A stretch of 64,000 nucleotides of DNA from JBBRZM01 sp963813635 (GCA_963813635.1 CAWEZO010000011.1:248001-312000), one strand, 5' to 3'; shown: positions 1 to 9,769, numbered from the stretch's first letter. Translations and numbers: made by a program. The notes: a model not told the origin generated them from the letters alone.

Positions 1-662
1 TCGACCCGCAGGGCAACGCGACCACGGGGCTCGGCATCAATGCCCGTGATCTCCAGGGCTCCGTGTACGACGTGATCATGAATGACGCGTCCATCGAGGA
101 CTGCATCGAGCCGACGAGTCTCAAGAACCTCTTCGTTGCCCCCGCGACGATCGATCTTGCCGGCGCGGAGATCGAGCTGGTTCCGGCCTTCAGCCGAGAG
201 TTGAAGATGCGACGGGCCCTCGAGGACATCAAAGACCAGTACGACATCGTGCTGGTCGACTGTCCGCCATCGCTCGGTCTCATCACGATCAACGGCCTTG
301 CGGCAGCCGACGACGTGATCGTGCCCATCCAATGCGAGTACTACGCGCTCGAGGGTCTCGGTCAGCTGCTGCGCAATGTGACGCTGGTGCGGAACAACCT
401 CAACCCGACGCTCGACGTGCGGGGAATGGTGCTGACCATGTACGACGCGCGCACCAAGCTTTCGGACCAGGTCGAGGCAAATGTGCGCTCACATTTCGGT
501 CCAAAGGTCTATCGGACGGTCATACCACGCACAGTGCGCTTGTCGGAGGCCCCCTCGTTCGGGCAGCCGATCATCCTGTTCGACTCGACCTCGCGCGGCG
601 CGATTGCGTACCGCGAGCTGGCCAAGGAGGTGAGCCGTGGCGCGACAAGGCGGCCTGGGTAA
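1..662 (+). CDS. parA: Chromosome partitioning ATPase ParA (5' partial)
   Basis: ParA/Soj ATPase that drives segregation of the ParB-bound origin region over the nucleoid. The 5' end, including the deviant Walker A, lies outside the window. Reading is open from base 3, starting inside the motif DPQGNATTGLG that follows the P-loop. DIVLVDCPPSLG (Walker B/switch II) is present near base 240, and the C-terminus reads normally to a TAA at 660-662. The last 26 bases overlap the parB start, the usual parAB coupling. The GTG at base 63 is not the true start, because homology runs upstream of it. Confidence 0.95.
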   Translation, partial: DPQGNATTGLGINARDLQGSVYDVIMNDASIEDCIEPTSLKNLFVAPATIDLAGAEIELVPAFSRELKMRRALEDIKDQYDIVLVDCPPSLGLITINGLAAADDVIVPIQCEYYALEGLGQLLRNVTLVRNNLNPTLDVRGMVLTMYDARTKLSDQVEANVRSHFGPKVYRTVIPRTVRLSEAPSFGQPIILFDSTSRGAIAYRELAKEVSRGATRRPG

Positions 663-1563
663 GGGACTCGGCGCGCTGATCCCCGCAGATGCCGCCGACA
701 GTGGCGTCGAGCGCAGCAGCGGGCTCGAGGAGCTCCCGATCACTTCGCTCAAACCGAACCAGTACCAGCCGAGAGAGCGTTTCGAGGAAGAGAGCCTGAG
801 CGCGCTTGCCGACTCCATCCGCGAGGTCGGAGTGCTCCAGCCCGTGCTCGTGCGCGCGTCGGGCGACGGCTACGAGCTCATCGCCGGCGAGCGCCGCTGG
901 CGGGCGGCTCGCCGGGTCGGGCTTCAGACGATCCCGGCGCTCGTTCGAAACACCGACGACGCCTCGGCGCTCGAGCATGCCCTGGTGGAAAACCTGCACC
1001 GATCGGGGCTCAACGCCCTGGAAGAAGCAGGGGCATACCAGCAGCTCATCGAAGACTTCGGTCTGACCCATGAAGAGGTCGCGGCGCGGGTCGGGCGAAG
1101 CCGGGCGACGATCTCCAACATGCTGCGGCTGTTACAGCTTCCGCCGGCGATTCAACGCGCGTTGAAAGACGATCAGATCACGATGGGGCACGCCCGGGCG
1201 CTGCTCGGGACGCCCGACCGCGCGTTCCAGGAACAGCTCGCGCGGCGCATCCCGAACGAAGATCTGTCGGTCCGGGCGGTCGAGGAAGCGATTCGGCTAC
1301 GCCACGAGGACGAGACCGTGCAGGACGCCGCGACCCGGGCCACCTTGCCCGGCCGGCGCCTCCGGCCTCCCGGCCTGCTCGAGCTCGAAGAGTTGCTCGG
1401 CGACCATCTCGACACGCGCGTGAAGGTGAGCATGGGCACGAAGAAGGGCCGCATCGTCATCGACTTCTCGACGCTCGAGGACCTCGAACGGCTGTACCAG
1501 CTCATGATCCAGCGGGACGGCGCGCGCCACGCCACCGACGCGGTGGGCGCAGAGGCCAACTGA
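637..1563 (+). CDS. parB: Chromosome partitioning protein ParB
   Basis: ParB/Spo0J family, 308 aa, the usual length. It binds parS sites and clamps on DNA using CTP. The N-terminal GGLGKGLGALIP is the ParA-stimulating segment. GERRWRA (residues 84-90) and ENLHR (118-122) are the CTP/arginine-patch motifs, and a helix-turn-helix sits around residues 143-163. The C-terminal region (about 250-308) resembles the dimerisation domain. The GTG start lies within the parA end. No parS-like palindrome was seen in the window, so sites probably lie elsewhere near the origin. Confidence 0.96.
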   Translation: MARQGGLGKGLGALIPADAADSGVERSSGLEELPITSLKPNQYQPRERFEEESLSALADSIREVGVLQPVLVRASGDGYELIAGERRWRAARRVGLQTIPALVRNTDDASALEHALVENLHRSGLNALEEAGAYQQLIEDFGLTHEEVAARVGRSRATISNMLRLLQLPPAIQRALKDDQITMGHARALLGTPDRAFQEQLARRIPNEDLSVRAVEEAIRLRHEDETVQDAATRATLPGRRLRPPGLLELEELLGDHLDTRVKVSMGTKKGRIVIDFSTLEDLERLYQLMIQRDGARHATDAVGAEAN

Positions 1564-1589
1564 TCGAGCGTGTCAGGCCGGGTGGCCGG

Positions 1590-2583
1590 TCAGTCGTCGG
1601 CCGGTACCTCGACGCCCCGCTCGACACCCCGCACGATCGCTCGACTGACGTCACCCGCGCGCGATGAGCTGGCGCGTGGCGGCGACGTCACCCTGCTCGG
1701 CAAGCTCGCACGCAACGGCGGCCATTCGGGTCTCCCGTAGCACTGCGTAGGCACGCCCGCTGGGCTCACGACCACATCCGAGAAGACTGGAAAGTTCTTC
1801 CTGTACCGCGCCGGCGACGCGGAAGCCGGCTTCGGAGCGGAAGCTTGCCGACGCGAAGTAGCTGCACCGACAGCCGGTTGCGTCACCCGCTCGGAGCGCG
1901 AGAAACAGCTCGGCCTCGAACTGATTGGCCGCGGCGGCTACCAGCGACGCCTCGTCGCCGGACGCGTCGAGCAGCGTGTCGGCTCCGCGCCCGAGCAAGC
2001 CGCGCGCGACAGCGTCACCGAGCGCCTCGAACCCGGGTGCGGCCATGACATAGACGCGACGCCCGTCGAGGCCGTGGGGCCCGCGGCGCAGCATCTCCCG
2101 TTCGCGAACCGCTGCGACCGAACCGGCTGCCAGTGTGCCGAGGCGGGAGAGAGCGGCGAGCGTCGCCGAGCCGAAGATGGCGTCGGGCGCGAGCCCGGCG
2201 TTGCGCTGGAACTCCGTCAGCGCGGTCGCCGTGTCGGGACCGAAGATCCCGTCCTCGCGACCCGCGTCGAACCCGAGACGATTGAGACCGCGCTGCAACG
2301 CCGCGACGTCGTCACCTCGCAGCATCGGCTGACGGACGTAGAGCATCCGATCACCGAGCGCGAAGCCACTCTCGACCAACGCCGACCACGTCTGGCGCCC
2401 GCAGGTCCCGTCGGCGAGCAGGCCGCGGGAGCGCTGGAACACGCGCACGGCGCTGAGCGTGCATTCGCCGAACCTGCCGAGCTCATCGGAGGGGACCTCG
2501 AAGCCGACGGCGCCGAGGCGGGCTTGCAGGTCTCGCACCGCCTCACCGGCGTCGCCGACCAGGAGATCGGCCGACTGGTTCAA
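1590..2583 (-). CDS. cwlM: CwlM-like peptidoglycan-binding/amidase-fold protein, probable frameshift
   Basis: Two tandem peptidoglycan_binding_1 repeats (roughly residues 5-70 and 85-150, ending in FGPDTATALTEFQ) are followed by a degenerate amidase_3 fold. Position next to trxA/trxB and parB matches mycobacterial cwlM (Rv3915), a regulator of MurA activity. The zinc-ligand motif DPGHGG of amidases is absent and SLHxN is replaced by LALRAGD, so enzymatic activity is unlikely. The TTG start at 2583 overlaps the trxA stop (TTGA). As read the frame ends at 1651, but the next frame continues AGDVSRAIVRGVERG, a normal amidase_3 C-terminal helix, to a stop at 1590. A one-base error near 1655 is likely. 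Confidence 0.75.
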
Positions 2584-2909
2584 GCGATGTACTCGGCGAG
2601 GTCCTGGAGGAGCTGCCCCTTGCCCTTCGCGCCGACGAGGCGCTTGACCGGCTCGCCGTCTTTGAAGATGAGCAAGGTCGGGATGCTCATCACGTCGTAG
2701 CGACGCGCGGTGTCGGGATTGTCGTCGACATTGAGCTTCGCGATCGTGAGCTTGCCGCGTTGCTCGCTGGCGATCTCCTCGAGGCTGGGCGCGATCATCT
2801 TGCACGGGCCACACCACTCGGCCCAGAAATCGACCAGGACGACGTTGTCGGATGCGCCGACGGTCTCGTCGAATGTTGCGTCCGAGACGGTCAGGATGTC
2901 GTCGGCCAC
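2580..2909 (-). CDS. trxA: Thioredoxin
   Basis: Classical cytoplasmic thioredoxin, 109 aa, reducing protein disulfides with electrons from TrxB. The redox motif WCGPC is at residues 32-36, preceded by VVLVDFWAE, and the cis-proline loop MSIPT is near residue 77. The GTG start at 2909 is chosen because AAAGGA lies just upstream and the protein then has normal thioredoxin length; the open frame extends further upstream without homology. The gene follows trxB after about 100 bases and overlaps the start of the cwlM-like gene. Confidence 0.95.
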   Translation of the reverse strand: MADDILTVSDATFDETVGASDNVVLVDFWAEWCGPCKMIAPSLEEIASEQRGKLTIAKLNVDDNPDTARRYDVMSIPTLLIFKDGEPVKRLVGAKGKGQLLQDLAEYIA

Positions 2910-3010
2910 GGGAATTCCTTTCGGATCATGTGATTCGGAGTCTATCGACGGTGGTAACACCGGCGATTGGTGGGGGATTCCGGCTCGGCGGCTCGGATGC
3001 GGTGCACACG

Positions 3011-3943
3011 TTACGCGTGCACCGCGGCCTCGAGCCAGCGTTCGGCCTCGATCGCGGCCATGCAACCGGTACCCGCTGCAGTGATCGCCTGCCGGAACAC
3101 GTGATCCTGCACGTCACCGGCGGCGAACACGCCGTCGACCGAAGTGCGGGTCGACGACGGTTGCGTGACGACGTACCCGTCGTCGTCGAGATCGAGCTGA
3201 CTCTCGAACAACTTCGTGTTGGGATCGTGGCCGATCGCCACGAACAATCCGCTGACGTCGAGGTCGGACCGCTCATCGGTGACGGTGTCGCGAAGGCGCA
3301 GCTTTTCGACGCGGCCGTCACCAATGACCTCGTCGACCGCGGTGTTCCAGCGGAAATTGATCTTGGGGTTCGCAAGGGCGCGGTCTTGCATGATCTTCGA
3401 GGCGCGCAGCTCATCACGACGGTGCACGACGGTAACTGTGGTGGCGAACTTCGTGAGGAAGATCGCCTCCTCGATGGCAGAGTCGCCGCCACCCACGACG
3501 GCGATCGCCTGCTCACGAAAGAAGAAGCCGTCGCAGGTCGCGCAAGTCGACACGCCGTGGCCGAGGAGCGCCCGCTCCGACTCGAGGCCGAGCATGCGTG
3601 CGGTGGCGCCGGTGGAGACGACCATCGCACGGCCGCGGTACTCGGTAGTGCCGACCCACGCGCCGAACGGTGACGCCGCGAGGTCGACGCGATCGGCGTC
3701 CGCGGTGACGAACTCGGCACCGAACCGTTCGGCTTGCTCGCGGAACTTCATCATGAGCTCCGGGCCGAGGATGCCGTCGGGAAACCCGGGGTAGTTCTCG
3801 ACGTCGGTGGTGAGCATGAGTTGGCCGCCGGCGCCGAGGCCCTCGATGACGATGGGTCGGAGGTTGGCCCGCGCGGCGTAGACAGCCGCGGTCAGCCCCG
3901 CGGGACCCGAGCCGACGATGAGCAGGTCGCGAGCGTCGGACAT
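3011..3943 (-). CDS. trxB: Thioredoxin-disulfide reductase
   Basis: FAD/NADPH-dependent thioredoxin reductase, 310 aa. GSGPAG (residues 11-16) binds FAD, CATCD (134-138) carries the redox-active cysteines, GGGDSA (about 152) and VVHRRDELRA bind NADPH, and FAAGDVQD is the C-terminal FAD motif. It reduces TrxA encoded immediately downstream. The same pairing next to an ECF sigma/anti-sigma pair is found in mycobacteria and fits a redox or envelope stress role, though regulation is inferred. Confidence 0.97.
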   Translation of the reverse strand: MSDARDLLIVGSGPAGLTAAVYAARANLRPIVIEGLGAGGQLMLTTDVENYPGFPDGILGPELMMKFREQAERFGAEFVTADADRVDLAASPFGAWVGTTEYRGRAMVVSTGATARMLGLESERALLGHGVSTCATCDGFFFREQAIAVVGGGDSAIEEAIFLTKFATTVTVVHRRDELRASKIMQDRALANPKINFRWNTAVDEVIGDGRVEKLRLRDTVTDERSDLDVSGLFVAIGHDPNTKLFESQLDLDDDGYVVTQPSSTRTSVDGVFAAGDVQDHVFRQAITAAGTGCMAAIEAERWLEAAVHA

Positions 3944-3964
3944 GCTTGTGGAATCCAGTCTGGG

Positions 3965-4237
3965 TCAGGAGCGCTTTGTCCAGCAGAACCCGCCCGCGAG
4001 CACGAAGATTCCGCCCAGGATCAACCATGAGACCCAAACGCCGCCGGGCACGTAGACGTTGAGGATGCGAAACACCATGATGCAGAACAGCGTCAAGGCG
4101 GTGAGCCCGAAGAACAGCACGAGCAGTCCGTAGACGACCGCCTTTGTTGCGTTGGTGGCCGGGACCACGGTCTTGTCGCGGACAGTCGTCACCAATTGCT
4201 CGACGGTGTCGGCGCCTTGGGTCGTCCAGTCGCTCAT
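3965..4237 (-). CDS. Small two-TM membrane protein of unknown function
   Basis: 90 aa. A short polar N-terminus (residues 1-32) is followed by two hydrophobic segments (about 34-58 and 64-86) with a short PGG loop and a cytoplasmic TKRS tail. No family recognised. It sits between the anti-sigma gene and trxB in the same direction with short gaps, so it is probably co-transcribed with both. Confidence 0.75.
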   Translation of the reverse strand: MSDWTTQGADTVEQLVTTVRDKTVVPATNATKAVVYGLLVLFFGLTALTLFCIMVFRILNVYVPGGVWVSWLILGGIFVLAGGFCWTKRS

Positions 4238-4309
4238 CGGTCCGGCTCCTCGTCGCGGCTCGGTGGGGGCCGAGCGTAGTTGTCCGGGCCGAGTGGTTTC
4301 CGGTCCGCC

Positions 4310-5050
4310 TCAGAGCGAGACCGGTGGGCGCGCTTTGCAGCCGTCGAGGAGCACGACGATGGCCTGCTCGTGCCCCTGCTGGTCAACGGCCACGGCGATC
4401 GCCGCGGCTCGTCCGTCGACCGTGCCGCTCCCGATCGCGCGGATCGTGCCGGGCCCGTGCAGCGCGCTCGCACACGAGCCGAGTGCGTCGGCCGCGGCAG
4501 GGGCGGGGACCGATGACTGTGTGCCCCCGACTTCTCGGGCGGCCGCGAACTGATCCGCCACGCGCACGCGCGTTGCCAACTGCGTCGGGTCGCTCACGTC
4601 GCCGAGGTCGCCGAGCGCCCTCGCCGCGCTGAGGTCGGACGCCGCCGCGCTCTTGGGCTGCGCTGTGGTGCTCGTACCGGACTTCGCGCGACTCGCTGTC
4701 GATGATGACGATCCATCGCCGCGCTGCAGGGAGAGCGCGAGCCCGCCCGCGATCACGACGACGGCGAGCACAGCGGCGACGGCGCGCCACGACACCCGTT
4801 CGGTCCATCCGCCTCGTGCCGGCGCCGCGCTCTCGCCGAGCGCTCGAGAGACGAGACGCCGCCGCGTCACTTCGTCGAGCGGCGCCACCGGGGCGTCGTG
4901 CAGAGCGTCGCGTGCGCCCATGAGTGCGGCGCGGCACGCGCCGGCGTCATCGGCCGGATCGTGTTCCGTGGGCCGACGCTCGCCGTCGATCGACGCTGAC
5001 AGGATCTCGTCGGTCTCGGAATCGGGAGTGGGGGTCGATTCGTCCATCAT
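4310..5050 (-). CDS. Probable membrane anti-sigma factor
   Basis: 246 aa with an acidic cytoplasmic N-terminus (1-85), a single TM segment at about 89-108 (AVAAVLAVVVIAGGLALSL) and an Ser/Thr-rich linker leading to an extracytoplasmic domain. Its start overlaps the stop of the sigma gene (ATGA at 5047-5050), the standard layout for ECF sigma/anti-sigma pairs. In mycobacteria the gene between sigM and trxB encodes the SigM anti-sigma factor RsmA. No HxxxCxxC zinc motif was seen, so assignment rests on topology and context. Confidence 0.7.
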   Translation of the reverse strand: MMDESTPTPDSETDEILSASIDGERRPTEHDPADDAGACRAALMGARDALHDAPVAPLDEVTRRRLVSRALGESAAPARGGWTERVSWRAVAAVLAVVVIAGGLALSLQRGDGSSSSTASRAKSGTSTTAQPKSAAASDLSAARALGDLGDVSDPTQLATRVRVADQFAAAREVGGTQSSVPAPAAADALGSCASALHGPGTIRAIGSGTVDGRAAAIAVAVDQQGHEQAIVVLLDGCKARPPVSL

Positions 5051-5625
5051 CTGGTCCGTTCAGTTGGACGGTCGCCACCCGTATCTTGGTTCCCGAGCAC
5101 ATGGGCGAGCGCGGCTCTGCCCCGGGCAATCCGCGAGCGGACGGTACCCGGCGGCACGTCGAGGACCGCAGCGATCTCCGCGTAGTCAAGGTCGCAGAGA
5201 TCTCGCAGCACGACCGCAACGCGGAAATCCTCGGGAACAAGGGCCAGCGCGGCATCGATGTCGAGGCGCGCGCCGACACGATTCTCCAGCGGCGTGGCCG
5301 CCGCGGTCGGTTCGGGCAACGTCTCCGTCGGTTGTGGGCGCCGGGATCGACGTCGCAGCTCGTCGAGCGCCGCGTTCGTTGCGATCCGGTAGATCCAGGT
5401 CGTGAAAGCCGCGCGCCCGTCGAACCGTCCGATGCCGCGTGCGACGGCGATCATCGCCTCTTGGGTGGCGTCGAGCGCGTCGTCGGCATTCCCCACGACG
5501 CGGCGGCAGACTGCATGAATGCGATCAGCGTGGCGATCGAGGAGCACGTCGAGCGCTCCGCGGTCTCCGGCGCACACGCGGGTCACGAGCGCGCGGTCGT
5601 CTTCGTCGTGGAGCCGGCGGCCCAT
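5047..5625 (-). CDS. sigM: ECF-family RNA polymerase sigma factor, SigM-like
   Basis: 192 aa ECF sigma factor. Region 2 covers about residues 20-85 (ALDATQEAMIAVARGI, FDGRAAFTTWIYRIATNAALDELRR). Region 4 covers about 125-180 (ALALVPEDFRVAVVLRDLCDLDYAEIAAVLDVPPGTVRSRIARGRAAL). The ATG at 5625 gives MGRRLHDEDD; the open frame continues upstream into the kinase end without sigma homology. Location upstream of an anti-sigma gene and trxB matches mycobacterial sigM. The kinase stop is 7 bases before this start, so transcription is probably shared. Confidence 0.9.
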   Translation of the reverse strand: MGRRLHDEDDRALVTRVCAGDRGALDVLLDRHADRIHAVCRRVVGNADDALDATQEAMIAVARGIGRFDGRAAFTTWIYRIATNAALDELRRRSRRPQPTETLPEPTAAATPLENRVGARLDIDAALALVPEDFRVAVVLRDLCDLDYAEIAAVLDVPPGTVRSRIARGRAALAHVLGNQDTGGDRPTERTR

Positions 5626-5632
5626 CGCCCGG

Positions 5633-7156
5633 TTATCCGTTGACCCGCACCTCGGACACCTTGAGCTTGCCCGACGCGGGAAGCCGCGTGATCCAGAGCA
5701 ACACATAACGGCCGGTAGCGGGAGAGGACAGCGTGAGGCGCGCGTGCGTGTCGAGATCGGAACCTGTCGCACGGGGCTTGCCCCATCCGGCGAGCGTGGC
5801 CGCAGGATTGTCGGCGACGTACACCGCGGCGCTCCAACCCGTGTCGGGACTGTCGACTTCGACGCTGCGCACCGTCCGGCTGCTGCCGAGGTCGAACCAG
5901 ATGCCCGCGCCGGCTTTCGCGTGGCCGAAGTCGACAGTGTTGTAATGCTCGGTCGACCAGGCGGTCGTCGGATCGCCGTCGAACGCGAAGCGAACTTGGC
6001 CCGGGTTCTCGGAACGATTGTCGCCTTGCGGATCGAAGTCTTTCGCGCTCACGAGCTTGATCGGCCCGCCCGCAGATGCATGCGTGGTGGGGTTCGTGTC
6101 GCCGGAACCGTTGCTGTTGAGCGCGAGGTAGCCGGCGCCGGCACCCACGGCGAACAACAGGATTGCGAGGAGGGCGACCCCCCACCGGCGCCGCCGGGCG
6201 CGCGGCGCCGGTGGCCGTGCAGGCGCTGCAGGAGGGGCGCTCGGGGGCGCCGGCGGCCGGTCGATGGTGATCGTGGCATCACCCGCGACCGGTTCGGCGA
6301 GCAACGTGCGGTCGGTATCGGCGGTGTGTGACTTCGCCGGATCGAGCGCGTCGCGAAACGCGTGCGCGGACGCGAACCGGTCCCGCGGTTCGAGCGCGAG
6401 GCTCCGCGCGATCGCGGCATCGAGTGCAGGCGAGGCCTCGCGGCAATGCTCGTGGACCGGAGCAGGCGTTGTCGTGAGGCACGCGACCGCAGTCGCGACG
6501 TCGGTCTCGCCGGCGAACGGGAGTTGGCCGCACAACATCTCGTACACCACGAGACCGAGGGCGTAGACGTCGGTGCGCGCGTCGGAGGTACCTCCGCTGA
6601 CCTGCTCGGGAGCGAGGTATCGCGCAGTACCGATGACGGTACCGGTGCGAGTGAGATCGCTGCTGCCGGCCAGCTTGGCGATGCCGAAGTCGGTGACCTT
6701 CACGTAGCCCGAGTGCGTGACGAGCACGTTTGCCGGCTTGATGTCGCGGTGCACCAAACCCTGTCGATGAGCGTGCTCGAGCGCGTCGGCGACTTGCACC
6801 GCGATCGCGACGGTTTCGTCGACCGGTAAGCGGGTCTGCTCATCGAGCATTCGGCGCAGCGTCGTGCCGTCAACGAGCTCCATGACGATGTACACGGTGC
6901 CGTTGTCGTCGCCCGTGTCGTACGTGGCGACGATGTTGGGATGGGTGAGCTTCGCCGCCGAGATTGCTTCACGGCGGAAGCGGGTGCGGAGCGCGTCGTC
7001 GACTGCGAGCTCGGGATGAAGCACCTTGATTGCGACGCGGCGCGCAAGAAGCGAGTCCTCTGCGACCCAAACCGAAGCCATCCCACCACGCGCAAGCTCG
7101 TGATCAAGGCGGTAACGACCACCGAGAACGCGGCCGGGTACAACGGGATCGGGCAC
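5633..7156 (-). CDS. Transmembrane Ser/Thr protein kinase with discoidin-like C-terminal domain
   Basis: 507 aa PASTA-less Hanks-type kinase. Cytoplasmic kinase domain at about 13-270 with complete catalytic residues: ATP-binding Lys44 (VAIK), HRDIKPAN (D138) and DFG (156-158). A Pro-rich linker, a TM helix (about 325-346) and an extracytoplasmic domain (about 365-507) resembling an F5/8 type C/discoidin-like carbohydrate-binding fold follow. In mycobacteria a pseudokinase plus a similar outer domain is fused to MurJ (Rv3910); here it is a separate gene two positions downstream of murJ. Control of cell-wall synthesis is a plausible inference. Confidence 0.9.
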   Translation of the reverse strand: MPDPVVPGRVLGGRYRLDHELARGGMASVWVAEDSLLARRVAIKVLHPELAVDDALRTRFRREAISAAKLTHPNIVATYDTGDDNGTVYIVMELVDGTTLRRMLDEQTRLPVDETVAIAVQVADALEHAHRQGLVHRDIKPANVLVTHSGYVKVTDFGIAKLAGSSDLTRTGTVIGTARYLAPEQVSGGTSDARTDVYALGLVVYEMLCGQLPFAGETDVATAVACLTTTPAPVHEHCREASPALDAAIARSLALEPRDRFASAHAFRDALDPAKSHTADTDRTLLAEPVAGDATITIDRPPAPPSAPPAAPARPPAPRARRRRWGVALLAILLFAVGAGAGYLALNSNGSGDTNPTTHASAGGPIKLVSAKDFDPQGDNRSENPGQVRFAFDGDPTTAWSTEHYNTVDFGHAKAGAGIWFDLGSSRTVRSVEVDSPDTGWSAAVYVADNPAATLAGWGKPRATGSDLDTHARLTLSSPATGRYVLLWITRLPASGKLKVSEVRVNG

Positions 7157-7184
7157 GCGCCCAAACCTAGCTTGGGGGGTTGGT

Positions 7185-8024
7185 TCAGCTGCGAGCGGTC
7201 TGGAAGGTCACGCCCACCACACCGGGGCCGGCGTGCGTGCCGATGACCGGGCCGATCTCACCCACGATGATCTGGTCGCGCGGGAAGATCGGATCGAGCA
7301 TCTCGAGGAGCTCCTCCAGGTCGGGCGCGAGGCCCTGGAGCACTGCGAGCGTCTCGATCGGGTACTCCTTCACCTTGTCGACGAGCAGGCGCAGCGCCTT
7401 GGAGCGGGTGCGGACCTTTCCGGCCTCCTCGACGATGCCGTCGCGGACCTCGACGATGGGCTTGATCGACAGCATTGATCCGAGCAGCGCGCGTGCACCG
7501 CCGATGCGGCCGCCCTTCTTGATGTACTCGAGCGTGTCGAGCGTGCCGTAGAGCTTCACGCGGTCGCGCCGACTGGCAAGGTCGTCGAGGATCGCGTCGA
7601 GCGTCGCGCCGGACGCGGCTTGTTCGGCGGCGGCGATCGCGAGCCCGCCGAGTCCCATGGAGACGCTGAGCGAGTCGACGACCGACACCGGGCAGCCGGG
7701 TTCGGCTGCTTTGGACGCCACCTGCGCGGCTTGCATCGTCGCGGACAGCTTCGAAGAGATGTTGATGCACACGATGCCGTCGGCGCCGTCTGCGGCGAGG
7801 TCACGGAAGACCGCCTCGAAGGCGCCGGCCGACGGCGCGGACGTTTCGGGCAGCACGTCGGATGCCTGGAGCCGCCGCCAGAAGTCGCCGATACTGAGCT
7901 CCTCGCGGTCGACGAGCTCTTCGTCGCCGAAACGGATCGTCAGCGGCACGATGACGATGCCCAGCGTGTCGGCGATTTCCTGGGGCAGGTCACAGGCGCT
8001 GTCGGTCACGACTCGAACGCCCAT
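7185..8024 (-). CDS. DegV family fatty-acid-binding protein
   Basis: 279 aa, the normal DegV length. N-terminal VVTDSACDLP and the central KLYGTLDTLEYIKKGGRI (near residues 155-170) are family signatures. DegV proteins bind a fatty acid, and in firmicutes the homologue FakB presents it to the kinase FakA. No FakA-like gene is visible here. It lies between murJ (100 bases upstream) and the Ser/Thr kinase (28 bases downstream) on the same strand. Confidence 0.93.
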   Translation of the reverse strand: MGVRVVTDSACDLPQEIADTLGIVIVPLTIRFGDEELVDREELSIGDFWRRLQASDVLPETSAPSAGAFEAVFRDLAADGADGIVCINISSKLSATMQAAQVASKAAEPGCPVSVVDSLSVSMGLGGLAIAAAEQAASGATLDAILDDLASRRDRVKLYGTLDTLEYIKKGGRIGGARALLGSMLSIKPIVEVRDGIVEEAGKVRTRSKALRLLVDKVKEYPIETLAVLQGLAPDLEELLEMLDPIFPRDQIIVGEIGPVIGTHAGPGVVGVTFQTARS

Positions 8025-8123
8025 GGTTCCTCCTCGGTCGGTGGATGCAGCGGATCGGTGGTGCGCACTCGGACACGATCTACCCGGCGGAATGGCTCTT
8101 CGACCCGCCGGGAAGTCCGATCG

Positions 8124-9769
8124 TTACACGCGGGCGGCTCCCGCGCCCTGCCGGCCCGTGAACGGCAGCGCCGCCCACACCATTCGGAGCTCGTCGGCGC
8201 CGAGGAGCGCCATGACGCCTACGTAGACAACGGCGCCGGCGGCGAGCCCGAGCGCCGTTGCCCCGATCGCCTGGATTGTGCCGTGCCAGCCGATCAGATG
8301 GCCGGCGAGCCAGGTGACGGCACACACCGCCGTGCTCGCCACGAGTGCCCGGCCCGTGGTGGCCGCGAGCCGGGCGCCACCGATCCCGTGGAGGCGCCCG
8401 CGCAGCAGCACCAGCGTGGCGATCGCGGCACCGATGTACGCGCCGGCGAAGGAGAATGCGAGCCCGCGCACGCCCAGCCAGGGATAGAGCACCACCGCGA
8501 GTGCGATGTTGAGCGCGTTCTCGAAGCAGTTGATGAGGAACGGCGTACGCGTGTCCTTGAGCGAGTAGTACGCGCGAAGGCAGAAGAGGTACACGGAGAA
8601 CGCGATCAGGCCGACCGAGAACGCGACCAACACATCGGCCACTCGCGCGGCGTCGGAAGCGTGGAACTGTCCACGCTGGAGTCCGGCGACGACGATCGGC
8701 GCGCGAGCCCGATGTACGCGGCGGCCGCCGGCAACACCACGACGCTGATCATGCGGAGGCCGAGTGACAGCCGGTCCCGCATCGCTTCGAGATCGCCTCG
8801 TGCCGCCGCGCTCGCGAGCTCGGGCGCGATCGCGGTCATGAGCGACACGGCGAACAAGCCGTGCGGCAACTGGAAGAACGCATACGCAGCGAGGTACACG
8901 AACACACCACCTCGCGTGCCGTTCGCGAGCAGGAGCACGACCCACAGCGCGATCTGGTTCGTGATGACGTAACCGACCGTCCACCCCGACAGCCTCATGA
9001 GCGTCACGACCGCGGGATGGCGCCACTCGAACAGGACGCGCAGCCGTATTCCGGCGCGACCCAGCGCCGGGAGCAGCACGATCGCCATGGCGGCGATGCC
9101 GGCCGTGGTGCCGAGACCGAGAAGCACCAAGAGCGACGTGTCGGTATCCACCCGACGCAGGGTGATCGGGCCCGAGACGAGACGCGGCAGCGAGACGAAC
9201 AGCGCGATGACGACGACGTTGTTGACGATCGGGGCGAACGCAGCGGCCGCGAACCGGCGCCGCGCGTTGAGCAGCGCGGTCGCGAGCGCGGTGATGCCGT
9301 AGAAGAACATCTGCGGCATGAACAGCCGTAACAGCCCGGTCGCTACCGCCTGTTGGGTGGCTCGACCGGCTTCCGGCGCCCGCAGCGCGTACAGCTCCGC
9401 GATCCATGGCGCCACCAGTACCCCGACGACGGTGCCGAGAAGCAAGAACACCGTCGACACGGTGACGATCGCGCTGACAGCGTCGTCGTCCTTTGTTTCG
9501 AGGTGCTGCACGAACAACGGAACGAGCGTGGCGGTGAGCACGCCGCCGATGAGCAGCTCGTAGACCATGTTGGGCGTCTCGTTCGCGTACCCGTACGTGC
9601 TGGCGAGAGCGAGACCACCCAGCGCGTAGGCGATTGCGGCCAGTCGCACGAAACCGGTGATGCGGGAGAGCGCGGTGCCCAACCCGACAATCGCGCTCGA
9701 CCGGAGGAGGCTTGGCGCGAGCGCCTCCGTCGTGCCGTCGGTGTCGGGAGTGACATCGGACACGCTCAT
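8124..9769 (-). CDS. murJ: Lipid II flippase MurJ, frameshifted as read
   Basis: MviN/MurJ-family multi-TM protein that flips lipid II across the membrane. The N-terminal part has the family pattern (SRITGFVRLAAIAYALG, ETPNMVYELLIGG) and about 8 TM segments. The frame breaks near 8700 within AYIGLAR; the next frame continues PIVVAGLQRGQFHASDA and YSLKDTRTPFLIN, so one missing base explains the break. Reconstructed length about 548 aa. The ATG at 9769 overlaps the upstream gene stop (ATGA). An essential gene is unlikely to be truly broken. Confidence 0.9.

Noticed and set aside
1..1563. parS site near parAB
   Set aside because: No sequence close to the parS palindrome (TGTTTCACGTGAAACA) was seen in or near these genes.
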